This document shows, piece after piece, positions 12,342 through 23,298 of a stretch of 64,000 nucleotides of DNA. Under the pieces are notes generated by a model. That model was not told the DNA's origin, ran no database searches, and saw only the letters and a list, made by a program, of their open reading frames with translations. The stretch comes from Rotaria sordida. Its lineage: Eukaryota > Rotifera > Eurotatoria > Philodinida > Philodinidae. Position 1 is the stretch's first letter. The number at the start of each line of letters is the position of its first letter. Location: assembly GCA_905250125.1 (NCBI GenBank), contig CAJNOL010000256.1:62001-126000 (forward strand). The letters are read 5' to 3'. The position numbers and the translations under genes are program-made.

Positions 12342-13559
12342 GTTTGTATTAGAATAATATCTTATAACTTTGCAAAAAAAAAAACAAAAATTTATTATCA
12401 ACGTACAAAAAAACAACTTGTTTATTGATAATATCATTTGATTGTTTTCTTTTTTGTGATTTATTTGATGATGGAAATATATGTATTTTGGTTGTTGTAT
12501 TCAAAAATAGCAATAAAATGATTATATTTTTGTGTTGATTCTAAAGTATTTTTGTGTTTTTCGCTAATGAAAATGTGAGAATATGTAATGACGGGCAAAA
12601 TCTTAATGATGATGAAATACTCTGTTTTTTCCCATATTGATTATGTTTTCGACGGTGGAGAAATCGAATCATAATGATTAAATTTCACTGATGCGTAAAT
12701 AGTTCGTTTTCTCCCTACATATTACATATGTTTTCGTTGTATATGTTTTTGATGACGGGAACGTGACGATATCAAATTATGATTAAATAATTTGTTTTTT
12801 CCAATATAGAATATATGTTTTCGTTGTATGTATTTTTGATTATGGAGACGTGACAATATTAAATTATGAACAAACTTTCAAAAATGATTTTAATAGTTTA
12901 TTTTCGATGATGGAAATGTAAGGACATTGAATGATTGGTCAAATTACAATCATCGGTAAAATCGATTCATTTTTTATGCAATTGACATAAGCAGAAGTTC
13001 GAAAAAGATATTTATCTGAACTTTTATTAATCGTAATTGACTAAATTATTTATCACACATATTTGAAAAATAAGAAAAATATTTATTGAGTTTTATTCTA
13101 CTTAGTATGTTTTTTACATTAAGATTATCAATATAAGATTACATTTTTAGCAGTAGCAAATCTAGAATTTTGGAAGACGAATCATAGGCAAAAAATTACT
13201 TTTTTAGAGCTCACATCAGGTAGTACAAAAGAGTTTTTGCTGGAAAAAAAAATTTCTTCAAGAAATGACGACCATTTCACTAGTTCTCTTAAATTTACCA
13301 CAGCACTTTACACTATTGAAAACTTCCATTTCGTGATGAAAGTTCGTCGTTAAAAAAACAAGAAAAAAAAATGAATATAAAAAAATGACGCAGAAAGTTA
13401 GCATTTAGTTAACACTACTCAATCGTATAAATGCATAAAATTGAATTTTTTATTTGTGTTTGGTTAATATCGTACTTTATGATGAAATTTTATCTACATG
13501 AATTCTGTCATATTATTTATAAAACTTTAGTCTTATTATAAGAGAAATTCTGTTTCAAG
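12342..13559. other. Intergenic or decayed sequence with tandem repeats
   Basis: No certain gene. Coding-like sequence may run on from the upstream pseudogene. Between about 12640 and 12900 a degenerate tandem repeat is visible (separate entry). The rest is AT-rich without recognisable features. Confidence 0.4.
12640..12900. repeat. Degenerate tandem repeat, unit about 85 bp
   Basis: The block TATGTTTTCGTTGTATATGT followed by TTTTGATGACGGGAACGTGA and a CAAATTATGATTAAAT segment (from 12727) is repeated from about 12812 as TATGTTTTCGTTGTATGTAT with GATTATGGAGACGTGACAAT and AAATTATGAACAAA. A weaker third copy starts near 12644 (TATGTTTTCGACGGTGGAGA). Copies differ by several substitutions each, so the array is old. 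Confidence 0.65.
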
Positions 13560-13741
13560 AGGATTTTTGCCAATGTATTGATGCATTTCAAATTCAACTA
13601 AAGTCTCATGTAAACTGTGACATTTTATTTAAACTATTATGTCGTTTACGAAAACAAAATCAAAATTCTTGTTTACAATTAAAAAATAATAAAAAATCGA
13701 TATCATCATCACCTGCTCTTATCAATCATTTAAATGGAAAA
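13560..13741 (+). CDS. Isolated putative exon, product unrecognised
   Basis: An acceptor-like TTTCAAG precedes 13560 and a GTAATA donor follows 13741. The 182-nt interval has one open frame starting in phase 1 (DFCQCIDAFQIQLKSHVNCD, ILFKLLCRLRKQNQNS...). Codon use resembles the recognised genes (AAT, TTA, CAA preference). The next plausible acceptor (13802) gives ACA AGA TAA, ending the protein within three codons. No other exon could be tied to it with confidence; it might belong to the decayed locus at 11215-12341, but the phases do not match directly. Confidence 0.3.
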
Positions 13742-14688
13742 GTAATATTATTTAAATAAACATATTTTTCTTTATTTGAAATTTATTCAACAATAATTAC
13801 AGACAAGATAAATATATCATATATTGAAATATTATTTCATTTAACCAACAAACTTCGTACTATTGTACAATAAAACAATCTATTGATTCAATAATTTTGA
13901 CGGACATTATGTCTTGACAATTCCTTTTACATCAATAAAAATGAATAGAGTCAAAGTAAAAAAAAACAAAAAGGTTAATATAGATAGTTAAAAATAATAT
14001 AAATATTTTGAGCAACAAGTTTTGTTTAACGATCAGATATCAAATATCAGATATATTAATACATCATTACTTTTAGAAATTTCATCGAGATAAACATTTA
14101 TTTTACATGGTTATTAAGATACAATTTTGATACGCGATATTTATCATTCTAGCTTTATTGAGTAGCGAAGAAAAAAATGTGGTTTACTTTTCTAAGTTGA
14201 TTCTCGAATTATTAAGATAACTCAAAACATATTGCGTCTTTGGTTTTGATTACTCATCTAAAATGAGCACATTTTTAAACAATCATCTATAATTAGAAAA
14301 AAAAAATGGAGATAGAATTCATTAAGTTGAATACAGATGCAATATTTCTAAGAATGACAATAAATCTGCTAGAAATGTTGTCTTGGCATAGATTAGTCAA
14401 AAAAAGAAACTAGAGCGATGATATGATCACACAACTAATTGTAAAGAACGTAATTATTTTATCTTCGAAAATTGTTTACACTAAGGTAAAATTTTGTCAT
14501 TTATGTGAAGTGCGTGATTGAAATAATCATGCGGTGTATAATGGATGTCAAATGACTTACATTACAGTTATGAAAATATAATAACTCATGTGGTCTATGA
14601 AAAATCGAAAGTCATTGATGCACATCGAAGCCTATATGATTAATAATTAATGTTTAAATGGAAAATATGTTATTACTTTGGGCTCACG
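13742..14688. other. Intergenic, no gene seen
   Basis: AT-rich sequence lacking recognisable coding, repeats or structure on inspection. It forms the upstream flank of the small His/Tyr-rich gene. Confidence 0.5.
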
Positions 14689-14696
14689 TATAAAAG
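14689..14696 (+). promoter_or_regulatory. TATA box of the small His/Tyr-rich gene
   Basis: TATAAAAG, a perfect TATA-box match, lies 84 bp upstream of the ATG at 14773. That leaves room for a transcription start near 14720 and a 5' leader of about 50 nt. A further ATG at 14650 lies upstream of the box and would therefore not be in the transcript. Confidence 0.6.
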
Positions 14697-14772
14697 TAGT
14701 GATATTTTACAGTCGTTTTCATTTGAAAATAAACACACTATCAAGCAAGGCTTCTATACACAAGAAACAAAA

Positions 14773-14919
14773 ATGGGCAATCGAGCAGCTCGTAATACTG
14801 TATATTGGGTTCCTACCTATTCCTATTATCCATATCGTTATCATCATCATCATCATCACCATGCATACTATGATGGATATCCACGATACTATTATGCATA
14901 TCCACGATACTATTATTGA
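14773..14919 (+). CDS. Small His/Tyr-rich protein, 48 aa, unrecognised
   Basis: A single open frame from ATG 14773 to TGA encodes 48 residues beginning MGNRAARNTVYWVP. It contains about 17 Tyr, a run of seven His at residues 24-30 and two copies of a YPRYYY motif near the C-terminus. Start choice rests on the TATA box at 14689; the longer in-frame ATG at 14650 lies upstream of that box. An AATAAA polyadenylation signal sits at 15089. The MG start with small residues could allow N-myristoylation, but that is inference. His/Tyr-rich tiny proteins can be metal-binding or structural; I see no signal peptide and assign no function. It may be non-coding if the TATA box is fortuitous. Confidence 0.5.
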   Translation: MGNRAARNTVYWVPTYSYYPYRYHHHHHHHAYYDGYPRYYYAYPRYYY

Positions 14920-15516
14920 CACCATCATCACTGTCTAACAACATGATATCACTATTGATGGCGATTTATGCAAATGAAAAGACAATCTAACCATATACTT
15001 AAACATTGTATTTTATCTTTTTTTTTTTTTTTATTATAGCTTAACTTTTTGAGGACTGTCGCGACATATATTTCCTCACTTTTTCTTCAATAAATATTAC
15101 TAACATCAGTTTCTGTCTTACATAAATAATTACAAGTGACTTGAGGTCATCATGATTGGGGAGGGATGATGATTCAGGAGATCAATTGGAAGATTTTTGC
15201 TAAAGTTGATCGGATTCGAGTGGAGAGGATCGAGCGTTTTTTTTGAGAATTGTCGAGCAAAAAAATGAATAAAATGCTGGGACAAATTGAAAATTTCTCA
15301 AGATTGGGAATACCCATGCAGCCAGAAATATGGAATTAACACATTGAAACAATTTGTATATTTCTTTCTTTTAACTGATTCTGCACAATCACATATCATT
15401 CATTCGTTTTCGCGTGTCGTCCACACTTTTTTTTCCTTACTATATACAGTTGAAGTAAAGGTCATCAAGGACAAAAAAAAAGTTAATAAGGACGAAATCT
15501 TAAACAATTAAAAATT
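14920..15516. other. 3' flank of the small gene and 5' part of the LINE
   Basis: The first part holds the presumed 3' UTR with AATAAA at 15089-15094. From roughly 15120 the base composition is less AT-rich and could be LINE 5' UTR; no sharp boundary or target-site duplication could be found. Confidence 0.4.
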
Positions 15517-17337
15517 ATGAGTTATGAACAATTTCATAACATGACAAGTGAACAAAAAGATTGAATGTGTGATGGAGATGAACTTAGGCAAAGAATTCGT
15601 CAATATGAAATGAAAGAGAATAATAACGATGCTATTACTAATAATTCATTAAAAAGACATGCAACAAGTGAACGTCCAAGATAGTCAGATGATGATGAAA
15701 TTATTTGTGACAACAACGAATTGAACACCGGATGGACAACAGTACGTAGTTACAAACGAAAGAAAAAATTTAATGATAAAGATGATAGAAATTCTTCTCA
15801 ATCAACAAGAACTTTTACAAACACAACACATCAACGACAAGGAAATCATCAACAGAACGTCTTGTCAAACAATATAAATAATAATTCAATCAGAAGGAAC
15901 AATAATAATATGAAAATTTCGAATCAGGCCCTTGTTTATGCTGCTGATTATCATTATTCGTCATTCAAATTAGAATGTGAATCGAAATTAAATGATAAAA
16001 AACAAGGTGTCAAAATGGTGAATGAGTTAATGAAATATATTAAAATTGATTTTTTACGTGCTTATCCTCTTTTTACTAAACCGTTATTAGTTGATCTATG
16101 GTGGATAGATTCAGAAGGTAATCTTCAAATGATTATCAAAACGACAGAACTTTATATTTATTTATGTAATAAAGATAGATATCCAAATGAATTGTTTAAT
16201 TTTAAAATTAAACCAAATCCACCTGCTCATTTACCTCTACAACATGTAGTTATACTAAAATGGGTAAGGAATTCAATAGCTGACAATGATATTAGAGAAG
16301 AATTGAATATGACGTATAAAAGTATTCATTCTATTTCAACTATGAATGGTACTTTAAATAATAGAACAAGACATGTAAAAATCGAATTATTAGATAAAAC
16401 TGAATATGAATTAATTTTAAACAACAAAAAAATTAGTTTAATGGGTCAAATGTTCGATGTGGCTGAATTTCTTCCTGCACCTAAGATTCTTATATGTGGA
16501 AGATGTAATAAACCAGGGCGTACAAAAAGAATTTGTCAAAATTCAACCTTTGATATCTGTCGTCGCTGTGGTGGTGATCGTTCAAATGCTGAAGCACATA
16601 ATGATTGTCAAATTAAGTGTCACCATTGTGGTGGTCAACATATTTCAACTGATTATAAATGCTCTTTAATGGAGGAATTTCGACGTGAACTAATAAATGA
16701 ACTTAAAAAACATCCGGAAAAGCTACCTCAACACATACAACTTTTTATTCCAACAGAATATCGGAATAAAGAAGATAAAACAAAATATATTCAAAACACC
16801 TCATCTTATCAACAAAAAGAACAAAATCTTAATTTACATAATCAAATTATTTGGCCGACTCTTACATATACTTCACAGGATATGAATAATCCAATGAATA
16901 TCAATTTACGTGAATCAGTGCGGTTATTAAACAACGAATTACAAGAAATGAAGAAAAAATATGAAAATGATTTACAAAAATTGAAAGATAAATATAAGGA
17001 ACATCTCGATACTTTAAACCAGACATGGTTAATTATGCATCAACAACATCAAACGTCTCAACAAATGTTAACTGTAATAAATAATAACATGAAACAAGTT
17101 ATATTCGTTACGTGTTTAAAAGCAACAAGGACAATTTATGAAGCATTAAATAAAATTAAAACGAACAACAATGATTACAATGAAGCTATTCATCAATTAG
17201 AAAATCAAATCGAATATTTACAAGAAGCTGAATTCTTTTTTACTACACACATCAATTCATTACAACAACTCGTTGATAAACAAAATGAAATTTTAAATAA
17301 AGCACTTGATTCATTATTTAAAGACCCAAATGTTTAG
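15517..17337 (+). pseudogene. LINE ORF1 (gag-like, CCHC zinc knuckles), inactivated
   Basis: In frame from ATG 15517 the reading frame is broken by TGA at 15562-15564 and TAG at 15682-15684, then runs open for 538 codons from 15721 to the stop at 17335. The protein is basic at the N-terminus. It then has an RRM-like nucleic-acid-binding segment with the motif series VVILKWVRNSIADNDIREEL, RTRHVKIELLDKTEYELIL and AEFLPAPKILICGRCNK, typical of gag-like ORF1 of jockey/I-type LINEs. Three zinc knuckles follow. In the first the His is replaced by Arg (C-x2-C-x4-R-x4-C). A coiled-coil stretch (about ESVRLLNNELQEMKKKYEND and beyond) supports trimer formation. The product would package LINE RNA. The two nonsense codons and the lost His show a dead copy. 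Confidence 0.85.
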
Positions 17338-18132
17338 TAATGATTTTAAATATTGTGACCCTGTATTAAATTATAATGTTATCGAGCAATTTGATGGAAC
17401 TGAGGATGCAAAAAATTATTTATTTTCTATCATAAGCGAGTGGAACGAAAAATTGTGTGTGAGTGAATTGTGTATAGGCGTTGGCGTAAAGAAAGACCTA
17501 AAAGTCATTCTAAGAATTTTTCTATTCTTTTGTGGAATTGTGAAGGTTTAAGTACCCATACTTCTGACTTGGATCTTCTTCTTTCTCTATATTGTCCTCA
17601 CGTGTGCATTATTACGGGAGTTGGAAGACAGATAAATAGGCTTCCCAATATTCCTTATTATAAATGGTATAGTAGAAAAGGGAGTAACAGCTTTGGTGGT
17701 GTTGCACTTCTTATTCATAACAATTTTAAATCAAAATTAATAGATGAATCGGTAAACTTTTTACTTATCGAAATAGAAATATTAAATGAAAAAATACACG
17801 TTGGTGCAATTTATGTCCCACCAGGAAGTCTTCCACCTTTTGAATTATTCGATGTGCATAAAGATAAAAATATTTTTATTTTCGGTGATTACAATGCTAA
17901 ACATGAGAGTTGGAGATGTGAGAAGACGAACGCTAGCGGTAATCGGCTTAAAGAACGGCTAGATCTAAATGGTTTTGAAACAATATGCACTACTAAACGA
18001 ACATCAAAAAAATCAGATTCTACAATAGATTTTGGAATAGGTAAAGATGTAGAAAAGTGGAGTGTTGAGAAGATGGAAGAAGGTACATCGGATCATTACC
18101 CTGTGCAGTTTTTCTCTCCTTTTACCAGCAGC
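17306..18132 (+). pseudogene. LINE ORF2, N-terminal endonuclease domain only, frameshifted and 3'-truncated
   Basis: ORF2 overlaps the end of ORF1 and starts in one frame (MIHYLKTQMFSNDFKYC...). A frameshift near 17470 moves the coding to another frame (YRRWRKERPKSHSKN, ILLWNCEGLS). The apurinic-endonuclease fold is recognisable: N in LLWNCEG, Y in GAIYVPPG, D and N in IFGDYNAKHESW, ST in DSTID, and SDHYPV. Where a catalytic Glu normally sits (T-E-T-W type) the copy reads TGVGRQ, so the catalytic Glu appears lost. Coding stops at the junction with a MITE at 18133; no reverse transcriptase follows anywhere in the window. The element is a non-mobile remnant of a jockey/I-like LINE. Confidence 0.85.
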
Positions 18133-18134
18133 TA

Positions 18135-18439
18135 CCGGGACTTATTTTTTCGGGATTTATTGGGATCTTTTAATAAGTCCGTAAGCACTTTGAGATAAAT
18201 CCCATACAGTTCCTCGCTACATACAGAATGTGGATGAGGGTGTGGGTGTGAGTGTGGGTGTGAGTATGGGTGTGGGTGTAAGTATGGGTGTGGGTGTGGG
18301 TATGGGTGTGGGTGTGGGTATGGGTGTGGGTGTGAGTGTGAGTATACTGGGATAGCATCAATATTAATATATCAGAATAAATCCTCAATAAAGAAATAAG
18401 TCCGCTAGAAAGAATAAATCCCGAAAAAATAAGTCCCGG
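18135..18439. mobile_element. TIR element (MITE), 305 bp, with TA on both sides
   Basis: The left end reads CCGGGACTTATTTTTTCGGG and the right end is its inverse, with TA at 18133-18134 and 18440-18441. Subterminal copies of a GGGAYTTATT-like word occur several times in each arm (GGGATTTATT, GGATTTATT, GGACTTATT), the pattern expected of transposase-binding sites. It interrupts or abuts the end of LINE ORF2. The interior is a G/T-rich array (separate entry) rather than coding sequence. Confidence 0.78.
18228..18345 (+). repeat. Degenerate (TGTGGG)n array, telomere-like for bdelloids
   Basis: About 118 bp built from GGGTGT/GAGTGT/AAGTAT/GGGTAT hexamers on the plus strand; the complementary strand reads as repeated TH codons. 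TGTGGG is, to my knowledge, the telomeric repeat reported for the bdelloid Adineta vaga. Whether this is a true interstitial telomere seed or a GT-rich minisatellite inside the MITE is undecided. Confidence 0.7.
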
Positions 18440-18566
18440 TAGTCCCTCTCTTGTATAATAAATTATAAACTTTTAATAATAGAATATGGCAAGTTAAAAG
18501 AAGTATAATCAAATGTCGTCGTTGTTTATCTGAGTAGATGGATTTATCTCTATTGTAAACTTAATA

Positions 18567-21500
18567 TCATCTCTTTACATCTAACCATATTTGACATCGT
18601 TTTTCAGGATTCATTGGAGATCCTTTTGGACATTTGAATGCTTTCGAAAATTCTGGCATATTCGATAAAGTACCAATAACACGATATTTTGGATGAGCAT
18701 GTGTATCGGTAACTAAAGCTGCTTTAGCCATTTCAGGTGTTGTTTTTGTACACCATGTTTGTGCAAAACCAATAAAAAATAATTGTTCATCAGTTAAATT
18801 AAGACCAGGTAAAAGTTGTTGTTGATGATGTTTTAAATATGTAATCGATGGTAAATGATGACGTTTTAAATAACGTTTATAAGCTGCATATGCAATTCGT
18901 AAACCACCATTATCAGCAATCTGAAAATAAATAAATTCATATTTAAAGAAAAACTTTATTTGATTACTGACATTTTCATCAAGTGTTAACAATCCATTGA
19001 TATGTTTATTACCAATACGATATTGAGTATATTGATCAATAAAACATTGAGCACGTTCATCAAAACTTCGAGCTGATCCTTTTTGCCACCAATTATTTAG
19101 ATTTCCATAACCATCAAAATAACGACCACTACAGCATAAAAAAACAACTTGATGAATAATATATATTTTTAATTCATAGAAGTTCGACATAGGAAAACAA
19201 CTTCAAGCCATATTCGAACCTCGCTTGGATGTAAAACTGGGTGCGTCCTGTAATTTCATATACGAATATTTGCTGTTTAGACAGGATTTACTTAAAGAAG
19301 CTATGAATGTAGATGATGAGCTAAGCAAAGTACTTCAATGGCAAAAAGAAATTAGTGTTCATATTTGAAACATGGTGTCATTCACAGATGAACCGAAAAA
19401 CTATGAGAAGTAATTGAAACTATTCCTAATCAAACTTGATGGGAACAAAACAATAAAAGACAAAAACAAACTGAACATGCCTGGCATCGAATGCATGAAT
19501 AAGTTCATCTGAAATAATAAATATAAGTGAAAATATCTTTAAATATAAAAAGTATACTTACGACCAATAATAGATGCAATCGATCCAAAATTAAGTGAAA
19601 TAGGAATATTAGCATCGAAAAATCTAAATAAAAATAAAAAAATAATAAAAATTCAATAAGATTCTATACGGTGTTTGTAAAATGCCAGCTGGAAATACAA
19701 TCATATTCTTCCATGGTGCATAATATGCATTGACATCAATAGGTGTCATTGTCCATTCTTCAATATCGGGTCGTTGGCCCTTCATTAATTATATATATAT
19801 ATATATATATATACTTGGTGAATAATCTTTCGATAGTAAAAAATATTTACAAGTTTTTTTAAATTTTGTTCTTTTTGAAATCTTCGTACTAACATTATAT
19901 TAATAATAGGATCGTTAGTTGATGATAGATTTAAATCTTGATAAAATTTATCAATATTTCTTTCATCTTCAAGCCATTTTGGATATCCAAGTCTATCTAT
20001 ATTATTTAAAATTTATATAAATCAATATTGATTAATGTACTATACCAATAATCATTTGTGCTTTGATTTGTGCTTGTTGACGTGTTTCTAAATCCATCCA
20101 TTGAATATTTGGTAATGTTTCAATAAATGTTAAACGAATTTCTTCAACAATATGTTTTATTTTTTCTTGACTTTTTGCATCAAATACTTTTGAAATAAAT
20201 AGAGCACCTTAATCAAAAAACAAAACAGCTTGTTCAGCTAAAATGGACCATGCATTTGGACAAAAGTTGAACAGATGATTTCTCGAGCATAAGACAACGA
20301 CTGAATTTCTTCATTCAAAAATTTTATGAAACACAATCTAAAAGGACTGTTGAAGTGTATAGGATAGAAATCTGAACCAGAGACCGAATCGAACCGAGTT
20401 TTACTGGTTCGAGTTTCGTTTGACTTGATCCATTTTCAGTCTCTGATCTGGACCGCCCCCTTCCACAAACTGTGATAGACGTTGTCAATATGCGATTTCA
20501 GATCGTATATCAATAACGGTTTGTTACAATGTATTAATTACTATCTTGTTGTGTTTCTGAAGGATTAAGTAAAAGAAGAATGAAGACGTATCTCCCAAGA
20601 TGCATGGAATAAAGCAATCTCCCTGTGATTAGCAACAGCAGCTACATCGTGTTTCACATTTTAATCCCGCAAGAATTGCATTACCTGTAGCAAATCCAAA
20701 TGCATCATCTGTTCTTTTAACACAAATTTCCCATAATTGTTTTTCTTCAATAATACCTTTTAAATATGTAATTAAAGGTCTTCGAAACTGATTAAAACTC
20801 TCTGGCATATAAGGTAATAATTCTTGAATAACTTGAAATGTAATATAATTAGCTAAAATATATTTTGGTGTTATTTCTATTAATTGTTTTAATTTTTCAA
20901 AATAATCTGGTGTTGATATAAGAAATGTTTGATTATAAAAAAATGTTTTATCTTTATGAAAAATTTTTTCTAAATAATTTTCAATATCAAACCATGATGA
21001 AAACCATAATTGAATTTGTTCAAATGTTCGTATATGATATAATTTTAATGGATTATTAAATTTTTTTATTTGAAATATATAAGCTAAACGTTTTTCAAAT
21101 AGAAATATTTCATCAATTTGTTTTGATATTATATATTCAGATAAAAATGAATGAAGATATTTTATTAATTTTGTACCAAAATGATTAAATAAATAACGAA
21201 TATTTTTATCATTATAACGAAATTTTTCATTAAATGATAAACCTGATTGTTCAAAATAAATACAATAATAATTATTATTTTTATCATCAATTGTAATACT
21301 TATACGAAAAAATGGATTTATTTTATGTTGATGTGTATAAATAAGACTTTTAACTAAATTAAAATTTTTTGTTGACCAATATTTAAATAATAAAATTGAT
21401 TTTCCAACATGTTGAAGAATATTTCTAAGAGTTTTTCTTGTAAGTTTTTCATTATTTGATGTATTCATACATGTATGAAAATATGTTTTAAATTTTTTTA

Positions 21501-22011
21501 TTGATATTGAATTTGTATTTGAATTATTTTGAAGAATTTTATATAGAATAATTAAATTATTCTTATAAATTTCTTTAAAATAACTTATTGACGTTTCACT
21601 TGGTGTTAAAAAATGATTATTTATCCATCCATCACATGCATATGTATAAAAATTTTCACATGGATTTTTATTTATATTTAAATTTTCTATAATACGATGT
21701 GATGTTGATATACATGGAAGTGATGAACATTGATGAAGAAAATTATTTGCGTGATATTGAGAACGAATAATAAATGGAAGAGAAAATATGAGAAGTAGAA
21801 TAATTATAAATATAAGAAAAATAATACTAAATTGATTTTTTATATCATTATACCATAATGATTGTATTTTTGTTGTTGAATTTTTATTTTCAATTAATAA
21901 TAATTTTTTTGATTGAATCCAAAGTTGATCAAATGTTGAATTAAGAAGTGATATACGAGCTTGTTTTAATGATTGTTCATAATCTTGAACTTTATTGTTT
22001 TGATAGTACAT
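18567..22011 (-). CDS. M13-family zinc metallopeptidase (neprilysin/ECE-like)
   Basis: Eight minus-strand exons join in phase: 20685-22011, 20046-20207, 19851-19996, 19670-19779, 19562-19623, 19481-19508, 18972-19128, 18567-18920, giving 781 aa, the usual size. It is a type II membrane protein: cytoplasmic N-terminus, one membrane segment at about 61-82, then a Cys-containing ectodomain ([14 protein letters not shown]). M13 landmarks are NAYYAP, the zinc motif HELIH at 604-608, the third ligand in ENIADNGG (663-670), and CPKGSPMNP near the C-terminus. The usual CxxW ending is extended by LDVKR. Such enzymes clip extracellular peptides. The 28-nt exon bearing HELIH seems to end in a GC donor (AG/GC), joining to S-GRYFDGYG. 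The following intron (19129-19480) contains unrelated coding-like sequence, and intron 1 (20208-20684) is unusually long and holds a hairpin. Confidence 0.92.
19194..19440 (+). pseudogene. Coding-like fragment inside an M13-gene intron
   Basis: On the plus strand, antisense to the host gene, a frame reads [47 protein letters not shown] then stop, and resumes after the stop. The segment [17 protein letters not shown] weakly resembles the GAT-domain helix of TOM1/GGA adaptor proteins. It is not flanked by clear splice sites and is probably a decayed insertion. The identification is tentative. Confidence 0.25.
20370..20455. repeat. Imperfect hairpin in M13 intron 1
   Basis: CGAACC and GGTTCG are paired around a 10-nt loop at about 20391-20412, flanked by an outer imperfect pair (CCAGAGACCGAA versus TTTTCAGTCTCTGATCTGG). 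It lies in the 477-bp first intron and may be a small non-autonomous insertion. Confidence 0.5.
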
Positions 22012-23298
22012 GGATGTACATTTTTTCCTATAGAATGTGTTGTCAAGAGAGATTATATTTTGCTTACATAAAAAAATTTCGTTTTTTTTAATATAACAAC
22101 AGGAGAAGGAAGAGAATATCCATATAGTCAGTTTCTCCTTATAATATAAATTTTCATTTAAGAAAAAAAATAATGAAAGCAGAACGTATAGTAGAAGATG
22201 AAGTACCAGTCCTCGTTTTTTTTTTGCACTAACACATTCAAAGAGGAAAATCGTCTTGACTACTTCTTTTTCTTATAATAGCGAATAGAAGACATGCATA
22301 GAAAGAGAACCTGGTACTTAATTTTAATTACGATAAAAATAAAAGAATCATGTTGAATATCTAAAAGAAATAAATACTAATATTCAGGCAAAAATAATAA
22401 TATCAGTGCATGGTAATATAAAAGTAATATATGAAATGAAACGAAATAATCGATCATTGATTAGAAATAGAAAAATATTTATGGTTTTCTTTATTTTTGC
22501 TTTGTAATAAAAAATTAAATGTATATACAAAACATGAAGTCAACGAAATATCATAGAAACACCAATATTGAAATCTCTTTTTCCTATAAGGTGATTCACA
22601 AGAATATTTTCACAATTTTCTCGAATGAACATACAGACTATTTTACGACAATGATCAATACTATCGGTGTACTGGCAGTAGATTGCCGATCATAATCAAA
22701 GTATCAAAATGTCACCGATTGCTTGTCGGTATACCGGTAGTCTTTGTCTACAGCTGAGCAAATACACAAACAATTTGTACTTTCATATACTCATATTTTC
22801 TATCAATAAGAGATGTATTCTCATCATCCCATGTATTGGATGTGAATGAAGAAAACATCACCAGTCACATCCATGCCCAATATACAGGATGATGAGAGTA
22901 CATGTAGTTAAGTACCTACAACACATCACTCTGTATGGCAGTATTTATCAGCAGACAATGTGTAGAGATACATTTTGCTTAGAATCCATGGTGTATGAAC
23001 GTTGTTAAAAGAATTCATGACTGCAATGCGACGGCCAACTCTGATGAGAGAAATTCTCAAATTCAAAATTTATACGGGTAATGTGGGTACTAGAATACAT
23101 TTTGTACTTGTATTTTCGCAACCCTTCGTTTGTCACTATTGGCACCTAACGATCTACCTGTAGTTTGAATCACATGAGAATCATATCTAATCTCAGTATT
23201 TTTTTGATTAGATTGAATTAAAAAAGATAATTTTTATATTCCAAAAATTTTTATTAATTAATAACTACTAAAAACAAAAGGAAAAGAATTAATGTTAA
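22012..23298. other. Intergenic between M13 and bHLH genes
   Basis: It holds the M13 promoter/5' UTR (a minus-strand TTCTATAG acceptor-like site lies about 21 nt before the M13 ATG, and an out-of-frame upstream ATG precedes the start). An inverted repeat lies at 22814-22902 (separate entry). No gene was seen. Confidence 0.5.
22814..22902. repeat. Inverted repeat (hairpin) of about 35-bp arms
   Basis: The left arm TGTATTCTCATCATCCCATG followed by TATTGGATGTGAATG is repeated in inverted orientation at 22862-22902, with a loop of about 13 nt (AAGAAAACATCAC). Arms differ at a few positions and by a small insertion. It is likely a small foldback element remnant. Confidence 0.75.

Noticed and set aside
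18170..18388. Minus-strand open frame made of Thr-His repeats
   Set aside because: It is the complementary reading of the (TGTGGG)n array and has no independent support.
20391..20412. GGTTCGA-like sequence resembling a tRNA T-arm
   Set aside because: The rest of a cloverleaf is missing; it is part of a hairpin in an intron.
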